This document shows positions 16,891 to 25,223 of a DNA stretch of 64,000 bases, one piece after another. Under the pieces are notes generated by a model. The model saw only the letters and a list, made by a program, of their open reading frames with translations. It was not told the origin of the DNA and ran no database searches. The position numbers were made by a program, and so were the translations under genes. Origin of the DNA: JAPLKX01 sp035530195 (GTDB lineage Bacteria; Hydrogenedentota; Hydrogenedentia; Hydrogenedentales; SLHB01); contig DATKVG010000036.1 of assembly GCA_035530195.1 (NCBI GenBank), forward strand, positions 42,826 to 106,825. The letters run 5' to 3'. Position 1 is the first letter of the stretch. Every line of letters begins with the position of its first letter.

Positions 16891-16919
16891 TTGAACTTAT
16901 CCCCGCCATGTGGTATCAT
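16891..16919 (+). promoter_or_regulatory. Promoter of the ffh-rplS operon
   Basis: TTGAAC (16891-16896) and TATCAT (16914-16919) are 17 bp apart, giving a leader of about 60 bases before the ffh start. Confidence 0.6.
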
Positions 16920-16987
16920 CTAACGCTTTGAAGGAGAGATCTGCCTTTCCGGGGGTCTCTCAAATTATTGTCACTGGAAGGTTTGGA

Positions 16988-18319
16988 ATGTTTGAGGCCC
17001 TGAACAAAAGACTCGAGAACGTCTTCAAGAACATTCGCGGTCAGGGGAAACTGACCGAGAAGAACATGAAAGACAGTTTCCAGGAAATCCGGATGGCCCT
17101 GCTCGAGGCGGACGTCAATTATAAGGTCGTCAAGCAGTTCATCCAGGACGTTCAGGAGGCCGCGGTCGGCCAGAAGGTCATCGAAAGCATCCACCCCGGC
17201 CAGATGATCGTCAAGATAGTCCACGACGAACTGGTCAAGGTGATGGGGGAGAAAAACGAGCCCCTCAAGATGGCCGACAACCCGCCGACTATCGTCATGA
17301 TGGTCGGCCTCCAGGGCCAGGGCAAAACCACCACCGCCGGCAAGCTGGCCCTCATGCTCAAGCACAAAGGCCACAAATCGCTACTGGTCGGCGCCGACGT
17401 GTACCGGCCCGCCGCGATAAGGCAACTCGAAGTCGTCGCAAAACAGGCGGGCGCCGAGTTTTTCAGCCTCGGCGAAAACGCCAACCCCGTCGACATCTGT
17501 GTCATGTCGCGCGGTGAAGCCCAGATGCGCAACTGCGACGTGATCATCCTCGATACCGCCGGCCGGCTCCACGTCGACGCCGAGATGATGGGCGAGGTCC
17601 GCCAGATCCATTCGGCCGTCAAACCCACCGAAATCCTGTTCGTAGCCAACGCGATGCAAGGCCAGGACGCCGTCAACAGCGCCAAAGAATTCCACGCCAC
17701 GCTCCCACTCACCGGCGTGATCCTCACGCAGATGGACGGCGACGCCCGAGGCGGCGCCGCGCTCAGCCTGATTAATGTCACCGGTTGCCCGATCAAGTTT
17801 GTCGGCACCGGCGAGCGGCTCGAGGCGCTCGACGCGTTCCACCCCCGCAGAATGGCCGACCAGATCCTCGGCATGGGCGACGTGGTATCGCTGGTCGAGA
17901 AGGCCCAGCAAGTTGTCGACCACGAACAGGCGCAGAAGTTCCAGGAAAAGATCCGCAAGGCCAACTGGGACCTCGAGGACTTCCTCGAGCAGATCCAGCA
18001 GGTCAAGAAAATGGGCCCGCTGGGCGACCTGATGAAGAAAATCCCGGGGTTCAGCAAGATGATGCCCAAGGACATGGATTTTGACGAGGACGAGCTGAAA
18101 TACACCGAAGCCATTGTCCGGTCCATGACGCCCCACGAGCGCCGCAACCCCAAGATCATCAACGGCAGCCGCAGGCGCAGAATCGCCGAAGGCAGCGGCA
18201 CCACTATTCAAGACATCAACCATCTCCTCAAAGATTTTGATAAAATGCGCAAAATGTTTAAGAACTTCCCCAAAGGCCCCAAAGGCTTCGGGGGCCGGCC
18301 GCATTTACCATTCGCATGA
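16988..18319 (+). CDS. ffh: Signal recognition particle protein Ffh (SRP54)
   Basis: Encodes 443 aa from ATG 16988 behind GGAAGG. The N domain (LNKRLENVFKNIRGQGKLTE) is followed by the G domain with G1 GLQGQGKTTT, DVYRPAA, DTAGRLHVD, TQMDGDARGG and the GTGE closing loop, then a Met-rich M domain (MKKIPGFSKMMPKDMDF, ERRNPKIINGSRRRRIAEGSG) that binds SRP RNA and signal peptides. It targets nascent membrane proteins to the translocase. It heads a classic run with rpsP, khpA, rimM, trmD and rplS and has its own promoter. Confidence 0.97.
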   Translation: MFEALNKRLENVFKNIRGQGKLTEKNMKDSFQEIRMALLEADVNYKVVKQFIQDVQEAAVGQKVIESIHPGQMIVKIVHDELVKVMGEKNEPLKMADNPPTIVMMVGLQGQGKTTTAGKLALMLKHKGHKSLLVGADVYRPAAIRQLEVVAKQAGAEFFSLGENANPVDICVMSRGEAQMRNCDVIILDTAGRLHVDAEMMGEVRQIHSAVKPTEILFVANAMQGQDAVNSAKEFHATLPLTGVILTQMDGDARGGAALSLINVTGCPIKFVGTGERLEALDAFHPRRMADQILGMGDVVSLVEKAQQVVDHEQAQKFQEKIRKANWDLEDFLEQIQQVKKMGPLGDLMKKIPGFSKMMPKDMDFDEDELKYTEAIVRSMTPHERRNPKIINGSRRRRIAEGSGTTIQDINHLLKDFDKMRKMFKNFPKGPKGFGGRPHLPFA

Positions 18320-18335
18320 CGAAGAAAGGGAAGAA

Positions 18336-18665
18336 ATGGCAACGGTAATTCGTTTAAAACGCGGCGGGCGCACTCATGCCCCTTGTTACCGCGTGGTGGT
18401 GATGGATTCGAGAAGTCGCGCACAGGGCCGTGAGATTGACATCCTCGGCTATTATCATCCGTGCGCAAAACCCGCGCCCGTAATCGAAGTCGATAAGATC
18501 AAGGCGCTGGATTGGCTGGCAAAAGGCGCTCGGACGACTGATACGGTGCGCAGCATCTTCTCTACCAAGGGAATTGTTGCGCCGGAGCGCGTTGCCGGTC
18601 AGGGTTCGACCAAAAAGGCTGAAGACATGGCGGACGCCACATCCGAAGCCGCGGCGGCGGAGTAG
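18336..18665 (+). CDS. rpsP: Small ribosomal subunit protein bS16
   Basis: Encodes 109 aa from ATG 18336, where the conserved MATVIRLKRGGRTHAPCYRVV begins; the frame is open further 5' inside the ffh end. AAAGGGAAG precedes it. The body IDILGYYHP and WLAKGARTTDTVRSI is standard for bS16, with a C-terminal extension rich in Ala/Glu (ADATSEAAAAE). It lies 16 bp after ffh and is part of the same operon. Confidence 0.95.
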   Translation: MATVIRLKRGGRTHAPCYRVVVMDSRSRAQGREIDILGYYHPCAKPAPVIEVDKIKALDWLAKGARTTDTVRSIFSTKGIVAPERVAGQGSTKKAEDMADATSEAAAAE

Positions 18666-18728
18666 TATGCAGCACGCGCGCCGTGGCCCCGGGTGGAGTC
18701 CATAACCCAGGCATTGGAATCATATACG

Positions 18729-18959
18729 GTGAAAGAACTAGTCGAGCTGATAGCGAAAAAGCTTGTCGAGCATCCCGAAGACGTGCAGGTGCGCGCCATC
18801 GACGGCGATGAGGGACAGGTCATCGAGCTGCGGGTCCATCCCGACGACATGGGCCGCGTGATCGGCAAGGCGGGCCGGACCGCCAAGGCCATCCGTACCC
18901 TGCTGCACAGCGCCGCGTCCAAACAGAACGTGCGCGTCAACCTGCAGATCGTCGAGTAA
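18729..18959 (+). CDS. khpA: KhpA-type KH-domain RNA-binding protein
   Basis: Encodes 76 aa if GTG 18729 is used, which matches the usual family start (KELVELIAKKLVEHPEDV); an upstream GTG at 18693 would add 12 residues and neither has a strong ribosome site. The KH GxxG loop is visible in MGRVIGKAGRTAKAIRTLL. KhpA binds RNA, often as a partner of KhpB/Jag, and in this operon position (between rpsP and rimM) it is a reliable identification. Confidence 0.9.
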   Translation: MKELVELIAKKLVEHPEDVQVRAIDGDEGQVIELRVHPDDMGRVIGKAGRTAKAIRTLLHSAASKQNVRVNLQIVE

Positions 18960-18972
18960 GCCCCCTGGCGTC

Positions 18973-19491
18973 ATGACTCCGCGGCGGGCCGACATAGGCG
19001 TTGTCCGGTCGGTCAGCCCGGCGCGGCGCGAAATCCGCGTGACCCCGCCGGCCGGCGCCGAAAACCTGTTCGACCGGCTGGGGCTCGTGGAAGTGGTGCT
19101 GGCCGATAAGGTGGTGTTGCGGTGCCGGGTCCAGGAAGTCCGCGACGAGACCGGGGGTAAGATCCTGACCCTGACACCCGGCGTGCCGCGGGAAACCGTA
19201 GCCCGAATGAAAGGCGCCACGCTCCAGGTGGCGGCGGAACCGGAGGCGGAGGAGCGGGCGTACACACTTGAAGAGTTGAACGGCCTGACCGTGCTGGACA
19301 AGACCGGCTCGGTGCTAGGTGTCGTCACGAGCCTGTACTCGGCCGGCGTCAACGACGCCATCGAGGTCACCCGGCCCGGCGGCGGCACGATATTGCTGCC
19401 CGTGATCGAGCAGGTGATCGCGGCCGTGAACGTGGAACGCGGCGAGGTGGTCGTAAACGACATCGCGCCTTATGCAGTTGAAGAAGATTGA
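18973..19491 (+). CDS. rimM: Ribosome maturation factor RimM
   Basis: Encodes 172 aa. N-terminal beta-barrel (ADIGVVRSVSPARREIRV, VLRCRVQEV) and C-terminal PRC-barrel (YTLEELNGLTVLDKTGSVLG, GTILLPVIEQVI, GEVVVNDIAPY) are both present. RimM binds S19 and assists 30S head assembly. The N-terminal half is more diverged than usual. Gene order rimM-trmD supports the call. Confidence 0.92.
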   Translation: MTPRRADIGVVRSVSPARREIRVTPPAGAENLFDRLGLVEVVLADKVVLRCRVQEVRDETGGKILTLTPGVPRETVARMKGATLQVAAEPEAEERAYTLEELNGLTVLDKTGSVLGVVTSLYSAGVNDAIEVTRPGGGTILLPVIEQVIAAVNVERGEVVVNDIAPYAVEED

Positions 19492-19496
19492 ATCCG

Positions 19497-20303
19497 ATGC
19501 GGATCGATATCTTGACCATATTCCCGGAGATCCTCGAAGGCCCCCTCGAGACGAGCCTGCTGGGGAAGGCCATCGAGGAAGGCCTCCTGGATGTCGAGAT
19601 AACGGATATCCGCGAGTTCGCCGGGGACCGGCACCGGTCCGTCGACGACGCCCCATACGGCGGCGGAGCCGGCATGGTGATGCAGTGCGAGCCCCTGTTC
19701 GGCGCCGTCGAGCGCCTGCGCGGCAAGAATTCGCTCGACCGGGTGATTCTGCTTTCGCCGCGCGGTCGCCGGCTCGACCAGGCGATCGTCCGCGACCTGG
19801 CGCAGGCGCCCGACATGGTGCTGATCTGCGGCCGTTACGAAGGCGTCGACGAACGCGTCCGAACGGTCCTGTGCACCGACGAGATCTCGATTGGCGACTA
19901 CGTGTTGAGCGGCGGAGAACTGCCGGCGCTGGTGTTGGTTGAGGCCGTGAGCCGGATGTTGCCGGGCGTTGTGGGCAAGTGGGAATCGGTTGAGACTGAT
20001 TCGTTTTACGCCGGCAGGGACGCCGCGGGCAGGGACGCCGCGGGCAGGGACGCCGCCGGCCGCGGCATCCTCGGGCCGCCGCAATACACGCGGCCCGCGG
20101 AGTTTCGCGGCCTTCTCGTGCCCGACGTGCTGATAAGTGGCAATCACGCGGCTATCCGCCGCTGGAGACGTAAGGAGTCGTTGCGCATTACGCGCACCAA
20201 CAGGCCCGACCTTTTAGCGGCCTGCACATCAATAGAAGACCTGAGGCTTCTCGCTGAAATCGAGCGCGAAGAGGCTGAACCTGAAAGGGAGAGTACACCG
20301 TGA
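19497..20303 (+). CDS. trmD: tRNA (guanine-N1)-methyltransferase TrmD with an in-frame repeat insertion
   Basis: Encodes 268 aa from ATG 19497 (MRIDILTIFPE), five bases after rimM; an overlapping TTG at 19488 is less likely. Trefoil-knot AdoMet motifs are intact: PYGGGAGMV, LICGRYEGVDERV, IGDYVLSGGE. The enzyme methylates G37 of tRNAs. Between the knot and the C-terminal domain, where most TrmDs have a short link before PPQYTRP, there is a triple 15-bp tandem repeat (20013-20057) coding GRDAA units. Confidence 0.96.
   Translation: MRIDILTIFPEILEGPLETSLLGKAIEEGLLDVEITDIREFAGDRHRSVDDAPYGGGAGMVMQCEPLFGAVERLRGKNSLDRVILLSPRGRRLDQAIVRDLAQAPDMVLICGRYEGVDERVRTVLCTDEISIGDYVLSGGELPALVLVEAVSRMLPGVVGKWESVETDSFYAGRDAAGRDAAGRDAAGRGILGPPQYTRPAEFRGLLVPDVLISGNHAAIRRWRRKESLRITRTNRPDLLAACTSIEDLRLLAEIEREEAEPERESTP
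20013..20057 (+). repeat. Triple 15-bp in-frame tandem repeat inside trmD
   Basis: GGCAGGGACGCCGCG occurs three times head to tail with one terminal mismatch. The unit is divisible by three, so copy-number change keeps the frame. Confidence 0.9.
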
Positions 20304-20713
20304 ACGCAGTCGAGAAGTACAGCAACGCGCAGCGGAAGGCCGGCGCTGACATCCCCAAATTCAACGTCGGGGACACGGTCCGCGTCCATTTCCGCATCGT
20401 CGAAGGCGAGAAAGAGCGCATACAGGTCTTCGAAGGCGTCGTCATCGCGCGAAAAGGCAAGGAAAGCGCCAACGCCACGTTTACCGTCCGGCGCGTGTCG
20501 TTCAACGAAGGGATCGAGCGCGTGTTCCCGCTCCATTCGCCCCGCGTCGAAAAGATCCAGGTCACCCGCGAAGGCAGCGTCTGCCGCGCTAAGCTCTATT
20601 ACCTGCGCGACCGGTCCGGCAAGGCCGCACGCGTCAAGGCCAAGGGCCGCGCCGCCATCGCCAAAGACGCCGCACGCGAAACAGCCGAAACCACCGAGAC
20701 GCCCGAACAGTAA
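20300..20713 (+). CDS. rplS: Large ribosomal subunit protein bL19
   Basis: Encodes 137 aa from GTG 20300, overlapping the trmD stop by four bases. Canonical signatures are FNVGDTVRVHFRIVEGEKER, VFEGVVIARKG, FTVRRVSFNEGIERVFPLHSP and KLYYLRDRSGKAARVK. A Lys/Ala/Thr/Glu tail of ~25 residues is longer than in E. coli (115 aa). It closes the ffh-rplS run. Confidence 0.96.
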   Translation: MNAVEKYSNAQRKAGADIPKFNVGDTVRVHFRIVEGEKERIQVFEGVVIARKGKESANATFTVRRVSFNEGIERVFPLHSPRVEKIQVTREGSVCRAKLYYLRDRSGKAARVKAKGRAAIAKDAARETAETTETPEQ

Positions 20714-20732
20714 GCCTAATCTTCTACTCGTC

Positions 20733-20766
20733 GGGGCGCCCCCCGGTTTTTGGTAGGGAGTGTCCC
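20733..20766 (+). repeat. Half copy of a GGGGCGCC...GTGTCCCT repeat
   Basis: This stretch resembles the left arm of the large hairpin at 27071-27148, sharing GGGGCGCC, CCCGG and GTGTCCCT in order, but no right arm is present. Confidence 0.5.
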
Positions 20767-20781
20767 TCATCTTTTTCATCT

Positions 20782-20817
20782 GATCCGTCCGATCCGTCGG
20801 ATCCGTCGGATCCGTCC
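20782..20817. repeat. 9-bp-period repeat (GATCCGTCG units)
   Basis: Four head-to-tail 9-bp units between rplS and rnhB, part of the window-wide 9-bp family. Confidence 0.85.
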
Positions 20818-20887
20818 TGATTCCCAAGATCCATCCCCCCCTGCGTTCATGCTATGATGAGTCGTAACAACCGCTTGGAAACCGCTG

Positions 20888-21679
20888 ATGGCCAGGAAGT
20901 CAATAGACGAGCTGAAAGCTCTCGTATCATGCGGACCGCCCTATTCGGCGGACCTGCTCGCAATGCTCCAGGCCGACCCCCGCGCCGGCGCCCGCACCCT
21001 GTACGCCTCGTGCCTGCGGACGCAAACGCGCGCCCGGCGCGAACAGGACAGGCTCGCCGGCATGATGCGGTTCGAGCGCGAAGCCGCGGAAGGCGGGTTT
21101 AAACGCATAGCTGGCGTCGACGAAGCCGGCAGGGGGCCGCTGGCCGGGCCGATTGTCGCGGCGGCCGTGGTGCTCGGGTGCCAGGTGGCCAAGCTGAACG
21201 ATTCCAAGCAACTCATGCCGGAACTGCGCGACGAGCTTTACGCGGTACTCGCCGCCGGGCCGCATGCCATCGGCGTGGCGGTCATCGAGGCCGAATTCAT
21301 CGACCGCGAGGGCATCCAATGTGCCAATTATGCGGCGATGGCCCAGGCCGTCGAGAAGATCGCGCCGGCGCCGGATTTCCTCCTGGTCGACGGGTTCCGG
21401 ATTCACGGATGCCCGCTTCCCCAGAAACCCCTCATCAAGGGCGACAGCCGTTCGGCCTCGATCGCGGCGGCAAGCATTATGGCAAAAGTCACCCGGGATC
21501 GTATCATGGACGAGTACGAACGGCAGTATCCCGGGTACGGGTTCGCCGAAAACAAGGGATACGCAACCAAGGAGCACGTCGAAGCGCTCGAGTGCCTAGG
21601 GCCATGCCCCATCCACCGAAGAAGCTTCTCACCAGTGACCGCATCGGCCACTACCGGATCGTTGTTTGATGATGTTTAA
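20888..21679 (+). CDS. rnhB: Ribonuclease HII
   Basis: Encodes 263 aa. The catalytic core starts at ~residue 72 with IAGVDEAGRGPLAGPIVAAAV and continues with LNDSKQL, FLLVDGF and KGDSRSASIAAASIMAKVTRD, giving the metal-binding acidic set. A ~70-residue N-terminal extension with ADPRAGARTLYASCLR matches the form seen in many non-proteobacterial RNase HII. It removes ribonucleotides and RNA primers from DNA. The next gene overlaps its end by 11 bp. Confidence 0.95.
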   Translation: MARKSIDELKALVSCGPPYSADLLAMLQADPRAGARTLYASCLRTQTRARREQDRLAGMMRFEREAAEGGFKRIAGVDEAGRGPLAGPIVAAAVVLGCQVAKLNDSKQLMPELRDELYAVLAAGPHAIGVAVIEAEFIDREGIQCANYAAMAQAVEKIAPAPDFLLVDGFRIHGCPLPQKPLIKGDSRSASIAAASIMAKVTRDRIMDEYERQYPGYGFAENKGYATKEHVEALECLGPCPIHRRSFSPVTASATTGSLFDDV

Positions 21680-23384
21680 ACGCCTTCTCATTATTGTGTG
21701 TGCACTGTTGTCCGCCGCCCTCATTTTCTCCTGCGCCCATCGCGGGCCCGGGCGCGGAAGTTCCGCCACCGGGTTCGATCCCCCCCGCAAAAGCCGGCCG
21801 CGCGCAGAGGCATTCTCGCATTTTCTCGCGGCCACCATGCTCGAACGCAGGGGCGCTATGGACGAGGCCATCACCGAAATGCGGGCCGCCGCCGACCTCC
21901 AGCCCGACTCGTCCTCGCTGACGTTGCGCCTGATCCGCGCATACGTCCGCAACCAGGATTACGACAACGCACGCGACATGGCCGAACGTGCCGTCACCCA
22001 AATCCCCGACAACGCAAACCTCTGGGTCGTGCTCGGCGAAATCTACCACCAGCTCAACAACTACGACAAAGCCGTCGAAGCGTTCCAAAAAGCCATCGAG
22101 ATCGATCCCGAAAACGTGCTGGGGTATGGCGCGCTCGTGTCCATCGAGGAAAAGACCAACGATCTCGTGGCCGCGCTCGACATCTACCAGCGCCTCGCCC
22201 GGATGACGCCCAACTCGGCGGGGGTCCATTTCCAGCTTGGCCTGTGCCTGGTGCGCATCAATGACAACGAGAACGCCCTGCCCAGCCTCGAACGCGCGCT
22301 CGAACTCAATCCAAACCTGATCCGCGCCCACTACCTCATTGGCGCGATCCACCTCGAAAACGGCGACAACGAGAAAGCCGTCGACCACCTCGAGCAGTAC
22401 CTCGATCAATCCAACCTGCCCGACGCCGAGCAGGCACGCGAACAGCTCGCCGCGGTGTTCGCCCGGATGGGCCGGTATGACGATAGCCTCGAACAGTTGG
22501 ACCTCCTGATCGAGTCGAAAGCCACGCTGAGCCGCCACCACCTCGAGCGGATGTACGTCCTGCTGCGTGCAGGCAAGGCGCCCCAGGCGCTCGAGGTCGT
22601 CCCGCCCGACGATATGCCCATACTCGGCGCGTTTTTCCGGGCGCTCGCGCGAAAGAAAATCGGCGAACCGTACCAGGCCGCGGTTCAAGCGCTCGATACC
22701 GTCGACGGCAACGTGGACGAAGAAACCAGATCGTTCCTCAACGAGTTGCTCTACCTCTACAGCGACAACGACGCCGGCAAGTTCCTCGTCAGCGAGCTGA
22801 CCGCCCTGCGCGGCGAAGGCATCCGGTCCAACGCCGTCGACCTGCTGCTGGCGCGCACGCTGATAAACCTTGAACGGTACGAGGAGGCCATACCCGTCCT
22901 CGAGGGCGTGCTCGAACATGACGGGCCGCAGCACGCGGCCCATTTTGACCTCGCCACCTGCTACGAACTGCTCGAAAAACCCGTCGAGGCCGAAACTCAC
23001 CTTAAAGCGTGCCTCGAAATCGAGCCCAACGACCCCGAAATCATGAATTTCCTCGGATACATGTACGCCGTCAACAAAATGAAACTCGACGAAGCCGAAA
23101 AACTCCTCGTCCGCGCACTCGAGATCGATCCCGATAACGGCTACTACCTCGACAGCCTCGGCTGGATCTACTACCAAATGGGCAACCCCGATAAAGCGCT
23201 CGACTTCCTCAAAAAAGCCGTGCTCGCCTCCGAATCCGATGACGCCGAGTTGCGCGACCACCTCGGCGACATCTATCTCCTCAAAGGCGACACCGAACGC
23301 GCACTCGCCGAATGGCGACGAGCCAACCGCCTCAACCCAAAGCTCGAAGGCGTCAAAGAAAAAATCGACCAACACGCCAAATAA
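21669..23384 (+). CDS. TPR-repeat lipoprotein
   Basis: Encodes 571 aa; ATG 21669 overlaps rnhB by 11 bp (ATG 21672 is equally possible). An N-terminal hydrophobic segment ends in LIFSC, a plausible lipobox. From residue ~50 on, tetratricopeptide repeats dominate, for example AMDEAITEMRAAADLQPDS, YDKAVEAFQKAIEIDPEN and MKLDEAEKLLVRALEIDPDN, with a helical middle (~260-380) where repeats are less regular. Such proteins scaffold multiprotein complexes at the envelope. No partner is evident nearby. Confidence 0.85.
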   Translation: MMFKRLLIIVCALLSAALIFSCAHRGPGRGSSATGFDPPRKSRPRAEAFSHFLAATMLERRGAMDEAITEMRAAADLQPDSSSLTLRLIRAYVRNQDYDNARDMAERAVTQIPDNANLWVVLGEIYHQLNNYDKAVEAFQKAIEIDPENVLGYGALVSIEEKTNDLVAALDIYQRLARMTPNSAGVHFQLGLCLVRINDNENALPSLERALELNPNLIRAHYLIGAIHLENGDNEKAVDHLEQYLDQSNLPDAEQAREQLAAVFARMGRYDDSLEQLDLLIESKATLSRHHLERMYVLLRAGKAPQALEVVPPDDMPILGAFFRALARKKIGEPYQAAVQALDTVDGNVDEETRSFLNELLYLYSDNDAGKFLVSELTALRGEGIRSNAVDLLLARTLINLERYEEAIPVLEGVLEHDGPQHAAHFDLATCYELLEKPVEAETHLKACLEIEPNDPEIMNFLGYMYAVNKMKLDEAEKLLVRALEIDPDNGYYLDSLGWIYYQMGNPDKALDFLKKAVLASESDDAELRDHLGDIYLLKGDTERALAEWRRANRLNPKLEGVKEKIDQHAK

Positions 23385-23456
23385 ACCCGATCAGCCGCGT
23401 CTTTTTGTCCGTGTCAGTCTGTGTTCGTCCGTGCAACTTCCCCTGAGGTTACGGAA

Positions 23457-23858
23457 ATGAAGAAGAAAAGACCCGATCCTGCGCAGGTCCTTGCGAACAT
23501 ACGGCGCGATCAAGAGCTTCGGGCGCAGAGTTACCGCGGCCAGGCGCTGAAAATCCTCCCGCACGTTTGCGGGCGGTGTGGCCGCGAGTTCTCGGGCAAG
23601 CGGCTCAGCGAACTTACCGTTCATCACAAAGACGGCAATCACATGAACAACCCGCCCGACGGCAGCAACTGGGAGTTGTTGTGCCTGTACTGCCACGATG
23701 ACCAACATGAGACCCGCGCTGGTGACGGATACTACGAAGGGTCCGGTTTGGCGTACTCCGACCAGGAATCGGAATCCGGTTTCCGCCCGTTCGAGAACCT
23801 CAAGGGCCTGCTGAAACCCCAAAAAGACGAATCGGATTCCGAAAAACAAGAACACTAG
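23457..23858 (+). CDS. YajD-family HNH nuclease
   Basis: Encodes 133 aa from ATG 23457, chosen because the conserved part starts at KKKRPDPAQVLANIRRDQE and a GAGG site lies upstream. Zinc pair CGRCGREFSG, the HNH core LTVHHKDGNHMNNPPDGSNW and second pair LLCLYCHDDQHE are intact. The C-terminal ~45 residues are acidic and disordered. YajD-type proteins are small nucleases of unclear cellular role. Confidence 0.88.
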   Translation: MKKKRPDPAQVLANIRRDQELRAQSYRGQALKILPHVCGRCGREFSGKRLSELTVHHKDGNHMNNPPDGSNWELLCLYCHDDQHETRAGDGYYEGSGLAYSDQESESGFRPFENLKGLLKPQKDESDSEKQEH

Positions 23859-24046
23859 GAACAGAGGGGCTGTTGAGAAAGTCGAGTAGTTGCTTCATGG
23901 CCGCGAAAAGCAGGGACAGTTGGCCATGAGGCTTGCCTCTCCGGTAAACGATGAAAATTGGGCACGGAGGGAAGGCCACGAAAAGCGGGGACAGGCACGC
24001 TTTTTCCAAACTGCCGGAAAAAGCGAGCCTGTCCCCGTTTTTCGCC
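23859..24046. other. Intergenic region with REP hairpin
   Basis: Contains a possible insertion-sequence-like end (GGGGCTGTTGAGAAAGTCG near 23869) and the REP hairpin at 23981-24042. No gene is supported. Confidence 0.5.
23981..24042. repeat. REP-type hairpin
   Basis: Arms 23981-24007 and 24016-24042 match at 25 of 27 positions (core GGGGACAGGC...GCTTTTTCC). This is the style of REP element mobilised by RAYT transposases, whose fossil lies at 9722-9800. Confidence 0.85.
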
Positions 24047-25093
24047 TCATTGCCCGGGCGGGGACAACGGCAGATCGAGCCACGCCAGCCCGATATCCCG
24101 CCGCGTGTGGCGGGTGCTGTCTCCGCCGGGCGCATCGTAAAAGACGGCCAGGCGCCGGCCCACCTGTATGACCGACGGCATCCCAATGCACTTTTTCGAC
24201 CACGTGCAGTTCTGCCCATCAAGGACAACCGCCTTGTTCCGGGCGTCCCACTTGTTCAAGTCCTGCGACCAATACACCCAGATCGCGTCGGTGTATTCGT
24301 CCTTTTCCAACCCAATGTGGTTCGTAAACAAGAACCACGTCTTGTTGGACGGCTCGAAGTACATCGACGAATTCTCGATCTGCTCCTCGGGCGACACAAT
24401 CGGCTCCGGGTCGATCGCCCACGGGCCGTTCAAATCTTTCGTGCGGGCAATGCCGAGCGTCCGCTTCATAGCCGCGCTGAAGAACATCAAGTACTCGTCG
24501 CCCTGCTTCACGATGTAGCCGGGGCTCGCCGTTTCCTGGTAGTACGTCCCCGGCTTCGTGCGGAACGGAACCACCTCCGGCTGTTTGATCCACGGCCCGG
24601 CCAGCGATTTGCTCCGCGCCTTCATCGTCAGATACGGAAACATCGGCACACGACTCGGCGGCGGGCTCGCATTGGGCGACGCCACATAAAACATGTGCCA
24701 TTCCCGCCCATCGAAGATGACCCACGGCGACGTGGCCGTGGCCGAGTCCGGCTCGCCGGGCTTGCCTAAATCGAGGATGCGTCCCTTTTTCTCCCACACC
24801 GTCAGGTCTTTGCTGGTGGCCAGGCACGCCAGCCAACCCGTCGGCCCGGCGCCATCGTAGAAAAGGTGATAAACACCGTTCTCCTCGAAAATCGATGCTT
24901 CCCGCGCGCCCAGCGTGTCGCACTCGCCCGGACCATCCCCGTGCCGGAGCACCACCCCTTGGTCCTTCGCTTCCATCCGCAGCGTCGCCACCGGCCGCCC
25001 GTCGGGATACCCCACCTGCCCCGCCGCACCCGCGGCCGCACCCGCGACCGCGACCGGCACCGCCAGAAATCCCAAGCAAGTATTCAGCCTCAT
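24047..25093 (-). CDS. Secreted five-bladed-propeller glycosidase (GH43/GH32-like superfamily)
   Basis: Encodes 348 aa with GAAGGAG before ATG 25093. An Ala-rich signal peptide (LAVPVAVAGAAAGAAG) is followed by repeated propeller blades: EASIFEENGVYHLFYDG, SPWVIFDGREWHMFYV, SPGYIVKQGDEYLMFFS, SSMYFEPSNKTWFLFTNH and PSVIQVGRRLAVFYD. This blade pattern is that of the GH43/GH32/GH62 clan. The acid residues expected at blade starts are partly present, so family and activity remain uncertain. It is divergent from the heparinase-like gene. Confidence 0.75.
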   Translation of the reverse strand: MRLNTCLGFLAVPVAVAGAAAGAAGQVGYPDGRPVATLRMEAKDQGVVLRHGDGPGECDTLGAREASIFEENGVYHLFYDGAGPTGWLACLATSKDLTVWEKKGRILDLGKPGEPDSATATSPWVIFDGREWHMFYVASPNASPPPSRVPMFPYLTMKARSKSLAGPWIKQPEVVPFRTKPGTYYQETASPGYIVKQGDEYLMFFSAAMKRTLGIARTKDLNGPWAIDPEPIVSPEEQIENSSMYFEPSNKTWFLFTNHIGLEKDEYTDAIWVYWSQDLNKWDARNKAVVLDGQNCTWSKKCIGMPSVIQVGRRLAVFYDAPGGDSTRHTRRDIGLAWLDLPLSPPGQ

Positions 25094-25171
25094 TTAGTCT
25101 CCTTCGAAGTCGAGTTCATAAAGCCCGCCTATAGTGACATAAAATGGATTACATGGACAAAGACGCTTTTT

Positions 25172-25210
25172 GAATCCACGTCGTCCATGAAGTCCATGTC
25201 GTCCATGATC
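25172..25210. repeat. 9-bp-period repeat (GTCCATGAA units)
   Basis: Four units in the promoter region of the heparinase-like gene, ending directly before a TATAAT box (25211-25216). Confidence 0.8.
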
Positions 25211-25216
25211 TATAAT
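25211..25216 (+). promoter_or_regulatory. Consensus -10 box close to the heparinase-like start
   Basis: TATAAT ends seven bases before ATG 25224 and no ribosome site is visible between, so the transcript may be leaderless. The -35 would fall inside the 9-bp repeat array, where no good match exists. Confidence 0.4.
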
Positions 25217-25223
25217 CAGAGTC

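Noticed and set aside
21651..23375. 574-codon open frame opposite the TPR gene
   Set aside because: It mirrors the TPR codons and has a Val/Glu/Gly-biased composition typical of antisense frames.
23890..24203. Short frames around 23.9-24.2 kb on both strands
   Set aside because: They translate the REP hairpin and the end of the GH43-like gene.
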